Shown here: one piece after another, positions 13,693 through 24,546 of the stretch
How positions within the stretch are numbered: position 1 is the stretch's first letter
Layout: each line of letters opens with the position of its first letter
NCBI GenBank assembly: GCA_033819885.1
Contig: JAQYUZ010000013.1
Span: 300,770-364,769 of the forward strand
Reading direction: 5' to 3'
DNA length: 64,000 nucleotides
Source: Microbotryomycetes sp. JL201
Lineage: Eukaryota > Basidiomycota > Microbotryomycetes
Program-made: the position numbers and the translations under genes
The notes under the pieces: generated by a model
Databases searched by the model: none
Seen by the model: only the letters and a program-made list of their open reading frames with translations
What the model was told of the DNA's origin: nothing

Positions 13693-13841
13693 TTTGATTC
13701 CCTTTCCTTCTCGTGGTCCCTTGTCTTTATTGATATGTTTTCTTGGTCTCTCGCGTGTTGTCGGTCTAGGCTTTAATGAGGCTTCAATTAGACGTCTCTG
13801 GGATTCTTCTCTTGCTGCAGTGTCTAGCAACCCCATTCTAC

Positions 13842-15198
13842 TCATGCACTCGCTTCCAGGCCGTTCAAACCGAGCTGGAGCAGATTCGCGGCCCCCGTTT
13901 GCCCGTCCAGCAACATGAAATTTCTGACGGGCTGCTCTTTACCTCCAACAACGTTCAACACGTCTTGACCTGCGACGCCACCCAAAATAGCTGCGGACGG
14001 CGAGAACTCGGTTCCTATTGTCGCTGCTAGTCGCCTGATGAAATAATGAAACGCTGAAAGTCAGCCAGGCTGTTCCATGTGCACCAAGAAGCATGTATCG
14101 ACTCACTCTGCTGTTGGTCGCGATAAGAGACCAGGCTTGATGGACAAGGTCGGTAGCAGAGTGGCTGCTGCGGAGACGATCGCATCTGCTGAGACTGGTT
14201 GATCGGGAAACGTCTGCTGGAAGGCAAAGACGGCTGAAGTACACAGTTTAAGCGAAACCCGCAGGGACCTCGCGGTTTGACTGACACAAGATGGCCCAGA
14301 GCGTGTCTGGCGTCCGCTTTAGTTCTCGCGCCTTCATCTTGATGAACGAGTGCTTGATTGCAAGCTCGAAAGGCACGTGTGGTTGACTGTGTTTTTGCGG
14401 CATCTTTTCGGTCTGGCCCGATTCTGACACCTTGAGTATGTCCCTGTCCATCGCCATCAGGCTCATGCGAAAGTTGTGCAGCATTCATTTGCACGAGACT
14501 CACGTGACGAATTCGTGCTCGAGCAAATCGGCAAAAATCCAGCCATCCATGCCAACGGATGAGACCACATAAAGCTTCTTTCCAAGCTTGCGCGTGAGTT
14601 TGTTGACGCGTAGCTTTTCATTGTTGTAAGCTTTGGTGCCACACTTCGATCGACGGGCAAACTCACCGTTGTAGTGGCGTCTACGTCCGTTAGCACTACC
14701 AAGTCAAATCTCGCAAGGAATGATCCGTCGTCGACCAGCGTATCGTCTGTTTCCGTGTACAGATCGACGCGAGGGTTCAGTGCTCGAGCTCTCGGCGCGC
14801 CTGCCTCGACCCTCTGCATTCGCGTGCCCCAGTAACCAAGTCAGATCAGGCATGAACGACGACAATTTACAGTTTCCAACCTTTTGTCCGACATCCTCTA
14901 CCCTGAGAAAGAAGTTGGCGCCAAGATCTTGGACATCGACCGTGTGGCTGTCCAGCAGCGTCACGGACCCCACTCCGGCCAGAACAATATTTTTGACGAC
15001 TTCAGCTGATGTGCCGCGAAAGTTGTAGACGAGCACTGATGCGGCGCGCATGCGGTTCTGCGCCGCGACACCCCACAGGCGTAGCTGCACGTATAGAGCG
15101 AGTCGTCAGCCAGCCACCCCTTGCATTTAAATGTCTCCTTGGCTCGCCTGCCTGTCATATAGCGCCGCTTCTTCCTCCGTAATGTGCTCGGCGGACAT
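13842..15198 (-). CDS. AOS1: SUMO-activating enzyme subunit Aos1 (SAE1)
   Basis: Pairs with Uba2 to adenylate SUMO; nuclear. Protein starts MSAEHITEEEAALYDRQLRL (the first intron splits DRQ from LRL), then the ThiF/E1 fold: WGVAAQNRMRAASVLV, AEVVKNIVLAGVGSVTLLD, DVQDLGANFFLR, FDLVVLTDVD, VNKLTRKLGKKLYVVSSVGM and GWIFADLLEHEFV. The C-terminal half has PSAAILGGVAGQDVLNVV and ends LLQLGLNGLEASA. No catalytic-Cys or ubiquitin-fold domain is present, as expected for Aos1. Six introns were traced; the first (15085-15147) is GC-AG. Its start lies 324 bp from the divergent URC1 start. Confidence 0.9.
15085..15147 (-). other. CAG|GCGAGC...CAG| GC-AG intron, AOS1 intron 1
   Basis: 63 bp with a GGCTGACG branch site. 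It joins ALYDRQ to LRLWGV, an invariant E1 motif. No GT donor lies at a usable phase. Confidence 0.85.
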
Positions 15199-15522
15199 GG
15201 CGGCGTGAGCGTAAGAAGCATTCGTGAGCAGAACGAGTAGCTCGCTCAAGCTGTGCAGAGGGCCAGGACTATATTAGATACCTACCATCAGCCTCCGGCC
15301 TGCATAAATAGACTATCGACATGGCATCACGTGACTTCTAAATCAGGAGGTACTCACCAGCCTTGAGCGTGGCTGGTGAATGGGCTTTGAACATTGCAAA
15401 AATGATATGGCCCAGTGTGCCAGTAGCAAGCTTGATGATGTATGTGGAGGCTTATCGCGTCGGACGCTTCCGAGTCGGCCGGGGGAGGCTCGTGTTCGAG
15501 CTCTTTCCGTTGAGTCACACTG
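15199..15522. promoter_or_regulatory. Divergent AOS1 / URC1 promoter region
   Basis: 324 bp between the two start codons. An ATAAATAGAC stretch (about 15304-15313) is TATA-like but could serve either strand. Boundaries of the promoters cannot be set from sequence. Confidence 0.4.
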
Positions 15523-18117
15523 ATGGGCGCGATCGACTCGTCTCTCCCTGCAAGACAATCTTTGGATACTGCGCCTGTGCCCATGCCTGCGCAGACAACA
15601 TCGCCAACGCCTTCACTGTTGACGCAGACGATGGCCGCGCAGCACTCGGGCACCGAGCATCTGCTGACCGCCATCCTTGGCGAGCTGCAGCAGCTGAGAT
15701 CGAATCAACAAGTATTCGAGACCAAGGCATGCGGGTACTCCGCTCAGGAGACTGGCTGAAAGCTGACTGCGTCTCACAGCTCGAACAGTTGACGCTCGGC
15801 GCCCCCACATCGCCTTTGAGCATGCAAGGCATCGCCACGGCGTCGAGCTCTCTCACGAACCTGCCAACGTTGTCATCTTTAGAAGGAGCCGCCTCTCCGC
15901 CTCTTCAGTCATTCTTGACCAAACATGCAGAAAATCAGATCCCGCCTTCACCATCAATCGTGGCCAAGAAGGACTCGAGTCCGTACTCGCAGCGTGTGAT
16001 CCTCACAAGTCAGTTTGTGCGAACCTATAGAGCTCCATATGTCAAGTCATCTGAACCTTGCTGGCCTTCAGCCTACCCCGGCCAAGTGGGTATTCATCCG
16101 ATCCCGCTTAAATGGGGCGCAAAGACGCCAGAAGAGCGAGGTCCAGTGGTCGCATCCAGACATCAGTCGACAATCAAAGTGCGCAACACTATCGGAGCTC
16201 ACGGAGGAAGTTATTCAATCTATCGAGCTCTGGCGGCCGCCACAGGACAGATTGATCCGAATCACCGCCCCGGTGAGCTCGCGCGCGCTCGATGCCTTGT
16301 ATCCATCGCATCTAGCTCCTTTTTAGACTCTGTGATTGCAGCAGTGGTCGATTATTTCGCTCCCGTTTCAGAAATTGACAGAATTGCACATTGCCAGACT
16401 TCACAAACACTGAACCTCCGATCGAGATCAAACACAACAAGTCATGGGATGACAAGAGCAAGATCGTGTCGCTCGACCCTTACGGACACGTGGCACCATG
16501 GGTCTTTAAAAATTATCTCGACGCCGGTATCGACTTGCGTCCAACGATCGCCGTCACAAAAGCTCACATCAAGCTGATCGATATCGACGAGGCCGTCAGA
16601 TCAGGAACGCTAGAATGCGACGGCAAGATCGTAGTAAGGACGCCCACTGAATGGGTCAATCAAAACAAGTTGGCGTCGCAGCAGGCGGCTCGGACTGCGA
16701 GGTCAGCTGATGACCCGGCGAACAAAGCAAGCGGCCACGTTTACGATGCTGGAGTAGAGCTGAACGTCAGTAAAGCTGCCGTCGAGCCTGTTTGGTACTT
16801 GCCAGGTGAATAAGTCTCGCAGTGATTCGGGCTAAACACAGGCTCAACATGCTAAGAGCGCATTCAATAGGTATCGCTGAGAGATTCGGTATCACGGAAG
16901 GCGCTTTGCGCCGTTCGCTGTTCGAGGATACCGGTGGAATGTATCCAGAGCTACTGACGCGCCACGATCTCAAGACGTTTCTGCCGCCCATCGGAGGTTT
17001 GACGGTGTACATAGTGAGTCAGCTAGCCCAACACTGTTCATATTGTTCTAATGCACACTCCCTGCACAATAGTTTGGCCCGCACGAATACCTTTCTGATG
17101 AGACGAAAGAATTGACCTTGCGCGTACATGACGAATGCAACGGATCAGACGTCTTCGGCTCTGACATTGTAAGTGGTACTTCTAGGATGGCTGTCCTTAG
17201 GTGCTGTCACACAGTGGAGGCAGAAGTGTACTTTGTGCTCGTGAAGACGAGGTTGCTGACAAACTACTTTCTGGACTGGGATCAGTGTACTTGCCGTCCA
17301 TATCTCATCTTTGGCATCGAAGAGGCCGTCAAATGTGCTCAAAGAGGAGGAGTGGGTATCGTGGTCTACTTCCGCAAAGAGGGCCGTGCGCTCGGCGAGG
17401 TCACCAAGTACCTGGTCTACAACGCTCGAAAGCGTGGCTTGGATAATGCAGCAGACTACTTCCGGAGGACGGAAAACATTGCTGGCGTCAAAGGTACGAT
17501 TGTCTTCATTTTCTACAATTCGAGCGTTGCTGACAAAACGACATCACCACAGGTGCGCTGAGCGATACGTTTGGGTTCGATATTCAAAGCTGACACCACG
17601 GACGAGATCAGACATGCGCATGCAGAGCTTGATGCCAGACGTGTTGCACTGGCTCGGAGTGAAGAAGATTGACAATGTACGCCCACAATGCTTCGAATCG
17701 AACTTTAAACGATATGCTGATTGATAGGTATACTACATGACCGGATTGCAGATGATTTCGATGTCTGGTCTGTGAATTGGTGCGCGATTGACTGCGTGAA
17801 AGCTGACCCACTTGCGCGCACCACAGACATGAAACACGACGCGATCGTCAGCAGCGGGATACCCATCTTCAAGAGATACGAAATTCCAGAGGATTGTGAG
17901 CGTGCTTTCATTTACGAGTGCGCTCGTGCAATAGTTTGCCCGCACCAAGGCTCTTCCCTCAATATCGGTGCTGATGTTACATGTTCGACCTGCAGTGATC
18001 CCCCCTGACGCCCGTGTAGAGATTGATGCCAAGGTGGCTGCTGGCTACTTCTCGACAACTCAGGTGAAAGACTTGGAAGCCACGCACGGTCGTCCATGGG
18101 AGGACCTTGAGCATTAG
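15523..18117 (+). CDS. URC1: Uracil catabolism protein Urc1 (GTP cyclohydrolase II-like)
   Basis: Urc1 is needed for the URC route of uracil breakdown in fungi and resembles bacterial RibA. The first exons encode a Ser/Thr/Gln-rich leader. The GTP_CH_N-type domain has YPGQVGIHPIPLKWGA, RNTIGAHGGSYSIYRAL, DPYGHVAPWVF and DLRPTIAVTKAHIKL. The cyclohydrolase domain keeps the three-cysteine zinc site: HDECNGSD, then CTCRPYL after an intron, followed by GIVVYFRKEGRALGEVTKY, NARKRGLDNAADYF, MRMQSLMPDVLHWLGVKKID and DAIVSSGIPIFKRY. Stop follows RPWEDLEH. About ten GT-AG introns were joined in frame. The start ATG at 15523 is the first in the frame of exon 1. Confidence 0.9.
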
Positions 18118-18842
18118 CTGTGCAGACTGTATTGTCGGACCATTCTGAGTCAATTCATGTACAGCTTCGGACTGATTCTCTCAATACCACACTTGCTTGC
18201 TCTGATTTCCGCATCTTTGATGCGCTCGCTAGGTCTCAGCATGCCTGAGAACGGGAGAATGATTTAGCCTTCTTGTTTCACGTCCCTTCCTGCTCAAGTG
18301 AAGATCACGGGACTGTTTAGTGTCCAAATTCACCCGATGCACTCCAGTAGGATATCAGTGCTTTTCTGACCGTGCAGTCGCGCTCCTGATGAAACGCTTG
18401 CGGCATCCGCGCGCTAACGCTGAATTTGCACCGCTTCCGGGGAAAACGTCGTGACCATGCTCCAACACGTCCACTATATCCTGTACATTGTACATCTGCC
18501 ATGCCTCTTTCACAGAGTGAACAATCTAGCCGAATCACTTGGGATATGGACCGGCGCCAATGAACGAGCTAAAACAGGCTCCACCGCCGGATTCGTTTTC
18601 CGAGATTCCGGCGGGTGCGCTACTGCTGAATAGCAAGGGCAAGTCTCGACCGTAAGGAACGCTCCAGTAGCCGGACTGAATGCAGAGTGGGCAGATTCTT
18701 AGCCCGGCTTGAATACAACGTCCCCGCCGCCCGGCAATGTGGGGGCGCACCATGTGTGTGGAGATTTCATGCGGAGACACAGCGACAAGTGTCTCTCTTC
18801 ATTACACTCGTACATCGGCTCATTAACAAGAAGAATAAAAAA
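18118..18842. promoter_or_regulatory. Upstream region of the rhamnosidase-like gene
   Basis: About 725 bp without a supported gene. Close to the next start codon lie two Mig1/CreA-like (SYGGRG) motifs, listed separately. The ATG at 18843 is preceded by an A-rich leader. Confidence 0.4.
18722..18744. promoter_or_regulatory. Pair of Mig1/CreA-like SYGGRG motifs
   Basis: CCCCGC at 18722-18727 reads GCGGGG on the minus strand, and GTGGGG lies at 18739-18744 on the plus strand, about 100-120 bp before the ATG of the secreted glycosidase. Both match SYGGRG. The motif is short and can occur by chance. Confidence 0.4.
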
Positions 18843-21777
18843 ATGTTGTGGGCCTCGCTTAGTGCCACAGCTGCTACGGCGCTGCTGGCCTTGAGCTCGG
18901 TCGATGCAAAGCCTGTCGACTCGAATGCGGCTTCATCTAATTTGAAACCTTGGCCCAAGATCCCTGACCCTTCAAAGTACTCCACGCCTAAGGGCAACGT
19001 CTATGTCCGACCGGTCTCGCAAGCCAAAGGCCTCACCAGCCAAACCTCCTCAAAGGGCTCAAAGTTCATGTATCTGAACGGAGTTGGCGACATGTACACA
19101 CGTGAGCATAAATATCTCGTTCAAATTGAGACCGTTCTGACTTCGTGTCATTCTAAGTCGACTACGGTCGAGATGTTGCCGGTCTGCCTGTTTTCGACGT
19201 GCAGTCGCTCAAGAGCCCCTATGCCCAGATCGAAGTCAAATACACTGAGGCTTTCAACGGCCTGAAGGTCAACTACTCTGACGGCCCATTCGCTTTCTCG
19301 AACGGTCTTGCCAACACATTCCGAGTGGAGACTTTCAATTTGACCAAGAAAGGCGAAGTCGTCTCCTCGCTCGCGCAAGGTTCGCAACGCTGGCAGTCCG
19401 TCAAGCTCATCAAAGGTTCAGGCGTTGTCCTCAAGTCTGCTGGATTCATCTCGACGGTCGATGAGGCTCCTGTAGGTTCAGATGAATGTACCGAGCGACT
19501 TCCTGAGACGGTACTGATCTATGGTCTGCATCAGCTCTCGTCGATGCCAGGTTACTTTGCATCGAGTGACGAAAAGTATACCAACATCTGGAACTTGGGA
19601 CCTCGCACTACTCAGCTTACATGCTTCAAGCCGGGTACCCAAAAGAGCACATGGATCATTGACAAGACGAAGGGTGCTTATGTCCGAGGTCAGAAGCCGG
19701 CTACCACCATCAAGGTTCGCAACCACGGTACTCTTTGTTCTGTGTCGGCACAGGAGAGCTGACAGCATTCCCTCCGTTGGTGCAAACAGGGCGCAAATGC
19801 CAAGAACTATACCATGTCATTCGAGAGCATGATCGAGCATGGAGCACTGGGATGGCGTCTTGACACTGAAGTGAGGTGATGCGTCACGGCCTTGGCGTTC
19901 ACGTCGAGCTGATGCTAGTTTGTGAACATCGCGTTCAGGTCGACAACATCTGGGCAGAGGGACCGCTCTTCGTCTTGACCAGCAACTACCCGGCCGGCTC
20001 TTTTGCAAACATCAACCAGACGCTTTTCCCTCCCAACAGCTTGGTTCTCGGTCGCGGGTGGCTTTTGCAGAATCAGACGACTCTGGCGAACGCGTGGCAT
20101 CTCGACACCTTTAAGCTCGGCTCACAGGTGACTGAGAATACTTGGCACAAGGTCGAGACCGACTCTCGCGGCGATGGCACATATGTCGTCCGTCTCAATG
20201 GCAAGCAGATCGCGTCGTTCGATATCAACAGCTACGGCGTGGGCAAGCGCCCTCCCTACTTCCCTCCATGCCCTTACTACTCGTTCGCCATCGGCGCGGG
20301 TGCCCAGGACACGAGTGCATGGTACCGCAATGTCAAGATGACGCTGAAGAAGGACGGCTCTACGTTTTATTCAAACCCTATGACGTCTCAGGATGTTCTT
20401 CTTGAATACGGTGTCGCCACAAACGACTATACGGTATGCTCGGACGCTGGCAAGCGTGACCGCTTTTCTTGGCTCGGCGACCGTGAAATTTCCGCTCGTT
20501 CGGTCGAGGCGTCTGGACAGTTTGATTTGGTTCGCGGGCCGGCCGAGCAAGCATTCAGCCGCCAATCTCCGTCTGGACTCGTGCCCGCAAACACACTCTT
20601 CAGTCAACTCGACAAGCAAGGCGGTGAGGGACGCACTGACGCGATTGACCTTATCCTCGTCGACTGGGACAATCGTGCGCTTGACGTCATCTATCACTAC
20701 TGGATGAAAACGGGAGACAATGACTTTATTAAGAAGTACTGGCAGCAAATGATCAAGATGCTCGACTACACACTCAAATACTCGATTGACCCCAAGACAA
20801 ACTTTAGCACGAACGGAGGCTCGGGCCCTACGATCGGTTCATCATGCAACATGGTCCAGTCGCTCGAAGAAATGGTTGCTATTGGCCAAGGAATGGGCTA
20901 CGGTTCTGATCCTGCGCTCGCTCGTTATGCTCAACAAGCTCAAGCGACTCGTGGCGCCATCAATGGCCTCTGGAACGAGACTGGCGGCTACTTTCATGAC
21001 CCAAACAGCAATGGATGGACCTTCACAGACTTGTCTTGGATCGAGTTGATCAAGGCGGGCACGGCTTCGCAACGCAACCGGTTCTGGAGCTTGCTTCCGG
21101 CACGCGCTGTTCCTGGTGGTTACGCGGACCCGCCGGCAGGAGGAAACTTCAACTTGCTCGACTCTGGCTTGCACCCAGTAACTGGTAATGACATGGGCTA
21201 CCTCTTGTGGGCTCTCGCAGAACGTGGTGACGGTGTGACCGCCAAGAGCTTGCTGGATCGCCACTACGGTGTCATGGCCGACACCAAGTCGGTCAATTAT
21301 ACGGGTGGCTACTGGGAGTTTGTCAGTCGAGACGGCACATACCCTGGCAACGATCTTGAGACGGCTCAGTCTCACGCATGGGGCGCTTTCCCGACTGCGT
21401 TCATGAACGAATACGTTTTGGGCGTTACGCCCAGGAAGCCTGGTTTCGTCGAGTTCAATGTCAAGCCCCTGTCCAACTTCAATGTCTCGTGGGCGCAAGG
21501 ACGGGTTCGTAAGTAGCCTGAACCGTTCTGCATGTTGAAACGGACTCGGATGTTGATTCCGTTGGCCCTTGCAGCAACGCCACAAGGCCAGATCTATGTC
21601 GCTGTTGGCAAGAACAAGGCGGGTAAGTGGCAGATGGAGATCACAGCACCCAAGGGAACAAAGGGTTACGTCACGATGCCGTTCTCGGGCAAGTACTCTG
21701 TTAACGGCCAAGCCCAACGCAAGGGCCAGTTGTTCGTCCAAGGAGGCTCGCCCACATACAACATTGTTCAGGCTTAG
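18843..21777 (+). CDS. Secreted alpha-L-rhamnosidase-like glycoside hydrolase (six-hairpin, GH78-type)
   Basis: Predicted extracellular enzyme of about 885 residues acting on rhamnose-containing plant glycosides or polysaccharides. The N-terminus (MLWASLSATAATALLALSSV, then DAKP) is a signal peptide with a likely cut after DAK or SVDA. After beta-rich domains (WAEGPLFVLTSNYPAGS, WYRNVKMTL) the (alpha/alpha)6 catalytic domain begins with DAGKRDRFSWLGDREI, the family hallmark, then GEGRTDAIDLILVDWDNRAL, YHYWMKTGDNDF, GWTFTDLSWIELIKAG, GNDMGYLLWALAERGDG and ETAQSHAWGAFPTAF. A C-terminal beta domain ends TYNIVQA. Four introns were joined, the second probably with a weak GTTCGC donor. Many NXS/T sequons fit secretion. 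The GH78 assignment is by motif; another six-hairpin family is possible. Confidence 0.85.
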
Positions 21778-22999
21778 AGAGCAAGAGAGTAGTAAGAGAG
21801 TAGCAAAATGAATGATCATTGTCCTGAACAGTTTTGTAGTAGACATGCAACACAAGAAAAGATTGCGATGCTCGCCATTGCGAAAGTACAGTGTATCCTT
21901 TTTTGTTGCATCCCCGCTGTTACAACGTGAAACTCTCATGGCTGTTTACGCGTACGCCGCAACTGTTCTCGCAGGTGTTTGGGAGCGGCGTTTTCTGGCG
22001 CCCTAGCCGAGGCAAGACGCTCCTGATCGACCAGGCTCGGGAAAAAGAAAAAAAAACATCTGGTGGCCCGCGGTGCGAGACTGCGCGAGGGCGTATTCAC
22101 TTGCGGCAAGAATCAGCCGCGCGATGTAAAGTGATTGTTCGTTGATGTCCACGATACAAAATTGAGCACCTGGGCACGGTCACCGACGCCAATGGTACAA
22201 TATCGTCACGGGGCTGGTGAGCTCATTCGCGGGCATGCCCAAGAATGCATCCGATATGAACCTCATTACTGAATTTGCTTCGCGTTAGTAGGCATCTCGC
22301 CTCGATCATCGCGAAACTTGGACGTGATGTCGCACGCAGTGATGCAGCGCCGACATCAAGTGATTCGAGGTGTCTCCATCGCTGTCCGGATTTGAGTGCG
22401 GTTTCTGTTGAAACGGCAGAGCGTGGATCCACGGATGTCTGCCAGTTTGGACGACATGCAATTTCGGGGAGCTTGCCACAAATATGAAGCACGTCCAAGA
22501 CGAATCAAGAAGCCCCCCAGAAAACAAAAACTAAAAAAGGTCCGATTTTGGGCGCTCTGCAATCCATTTCAAACGCTTGTGTTATTGCTTTATTTGGCCG
22601 CAGATATGTTGACCTCCCGAACCTGGGGATTCTGGTATGTTTGCTTGAACGAGTTGATTTGGGAGGGTTTTTCTGAGCATTGATGCGCGGATGTTGGCAC
22701 CCTGCCATGATCGTAATTTTCGTGCGATAGAGAACCATCAGCAGCCTCGATCCGGGTATGTTTCCAAATATCTTGGTATACGAGATTGCGCTCTGTGGCC
22801 CCGAAATACATGTTATCGCCGAGTGCGCGCTGCTGCGGCCGAAAACGAATGGCGACGCTGCGCGGGGCGCGTTGTTTTCCTGCTGAGCTGCGTCGACCCG
22901 CGTACACGACAGGTCTCCGAGAGAGAGAGAGAGAGAGAGCGCCTATCGACGGCTGTGTGTGTTGTCGAGGCTCTCGCTCGTTGTTGTCTCGAGCTCAGC
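21778..22999. other. Intergenic region and 5' leader of the Mig1-like gene
   Basis: About 1.2 kb without a gene I can support. It includes a (GA)n run at about 22919-22939, 60-80 bp before the ATG of the next gene and so probably in its promoter or 5' UTR. A long leader or regulatory region suits a transcription factor gene. Confidence 0.4.
22919..22939. repeat. GA dinucleotide repeat
   Basis: About ten GA units upstream of the Mig1-like start codon. Confidence 0.9.
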
Positions 23000-24466
23000 A
23001 TGGACGGCGGTGGCTCGGCGGCGACACCGTCGGCGATCCCTCCTCAGCAGCCACAGCAGCCACAGCAGCAGCAGCCGCCTCAGCATCTAGAGCAGGTGGC
23101 AAGCATGTCAACTACGCCAGGCTCGTCTGTCCAGCAGCCGATCAAGCTTGACGAGCAGGGCAAGGTGCCAGTCGGCAGCGGCGTCACAGCCGCATCGCTC
23201 GCCATCGACAAGTCGACGATACCCCGACCTTACAAGTGGTCAGTGCCCTGCCGTGTCAGCGCTCGACCGCCGACTGACGTGCCCCTTGCAGCCCTCTGTG
23301 CGCCAGGGCGTTCTACAGGCGAGTCTCGAAAGCTCGGCGCGCAAGCTCGTGCTGACCCCCGGCTGTACACACCACCAGGCTCGAACACCAGACCAGGCAC
23401 TTGCGCACACACACAGGAGAGCGTCCATACGCTTGCACGCACCCAGGGTCAGTTGCTTGCCCTGCTTGGCCCATCATGCGCGCGCGGCCATCTTGTTTTG
23501 GGGGCCGCCGCGTTTTTTTGGCGCCTCTCGCGCACGCGCGCACGCGGGCCACCGATAAACCAAACCTGCGCACACGCCCAGACGCCTGTGCGCGCCCAAA
23601 CGCAATCTGTTGCGCTCGCTCGACATACACAAGACTGACAAAATGTGCTTGCTTTTTCGCATCATCACAATTGCGCACTTGTCCGAAACAGATGTGAGAA
23701 GCGCTTCTCGCGCTCGGACGAGCTGACCAGGCACGTGCGCATACATTCGAGCGAACGCAACAAAAAGAAAGCGGCAGCCCAAGCAGCAGCAGCGGCAGCA
23801 GCAGCGTCAGTCTCGTCGGCATCGGCCCCGACCTCGGCCGTCTCGTCGGCCGCTTCATCGCCAGGAGGACACGCCCAACCGCGCAAGACGAAACAAGTCA
23901 AGTCGAGGCAGCCCAGCCCGGACCTAGAGGCAAGCGCATATTCCACACACTTGTGCGAGCCTGTGGCAAGAACTGACTCCATTCCATCAGCCTCTTCAAG
24001 ATCCCGCAATCCAAGACCCGACCCAACGACATGCTCAGGCGTACCCACCTATGATGGGCTACGTGAGTCAATCTGCTCACCTTCACATACATTCAAACCT
24101 CCGCTTATTCGTGCATGTCATTTTCCGACGCAGCCTTACGCGTACCCGCCACCTCCCGGGTATCCAGCCTACCCCTTCGCCCAGATGCCCATGTACCCGC
24201 CGTACGGCTACGCCCCGCCCGGACCACAACACTATCCACCTCCTGGCGCTTTTGGAGCTCCGTACGCCACATTCAGCCTGCCTCCTGCGACGCAACCTGC
24301 GCCTGCCGCCGTACCGACCCAGATGCCGGCCGCCACTTCCGAACAGCCACGTCCGTTGAACGCACTGGCCATGGCAGCGGCGACCGGTCTGCACGAGATG
24401 GAGAGAGAACAGAGAGAGCAAAGAGAGCTCGGGGCTCATATGGCTGCAACCCAGCAAGCTCACGCG

Positions 24467-24546
<80 letters not shown>

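Noticed and set aside
15700-15775. Apparent GC-AG intron in URC1 after GAGACCAAG
   Set aside because: A canonical GTATTC donor just upstream in the same phase (after RSNQQ) joins LEQLTLG equally well, so a GC donor is not needed.
20842-21939. 365-codon minus-strand frame
   Set aside because: Antisense to the rhamnosidase-like catalytic domain, which has clear family motifs; codon-bias shadow.
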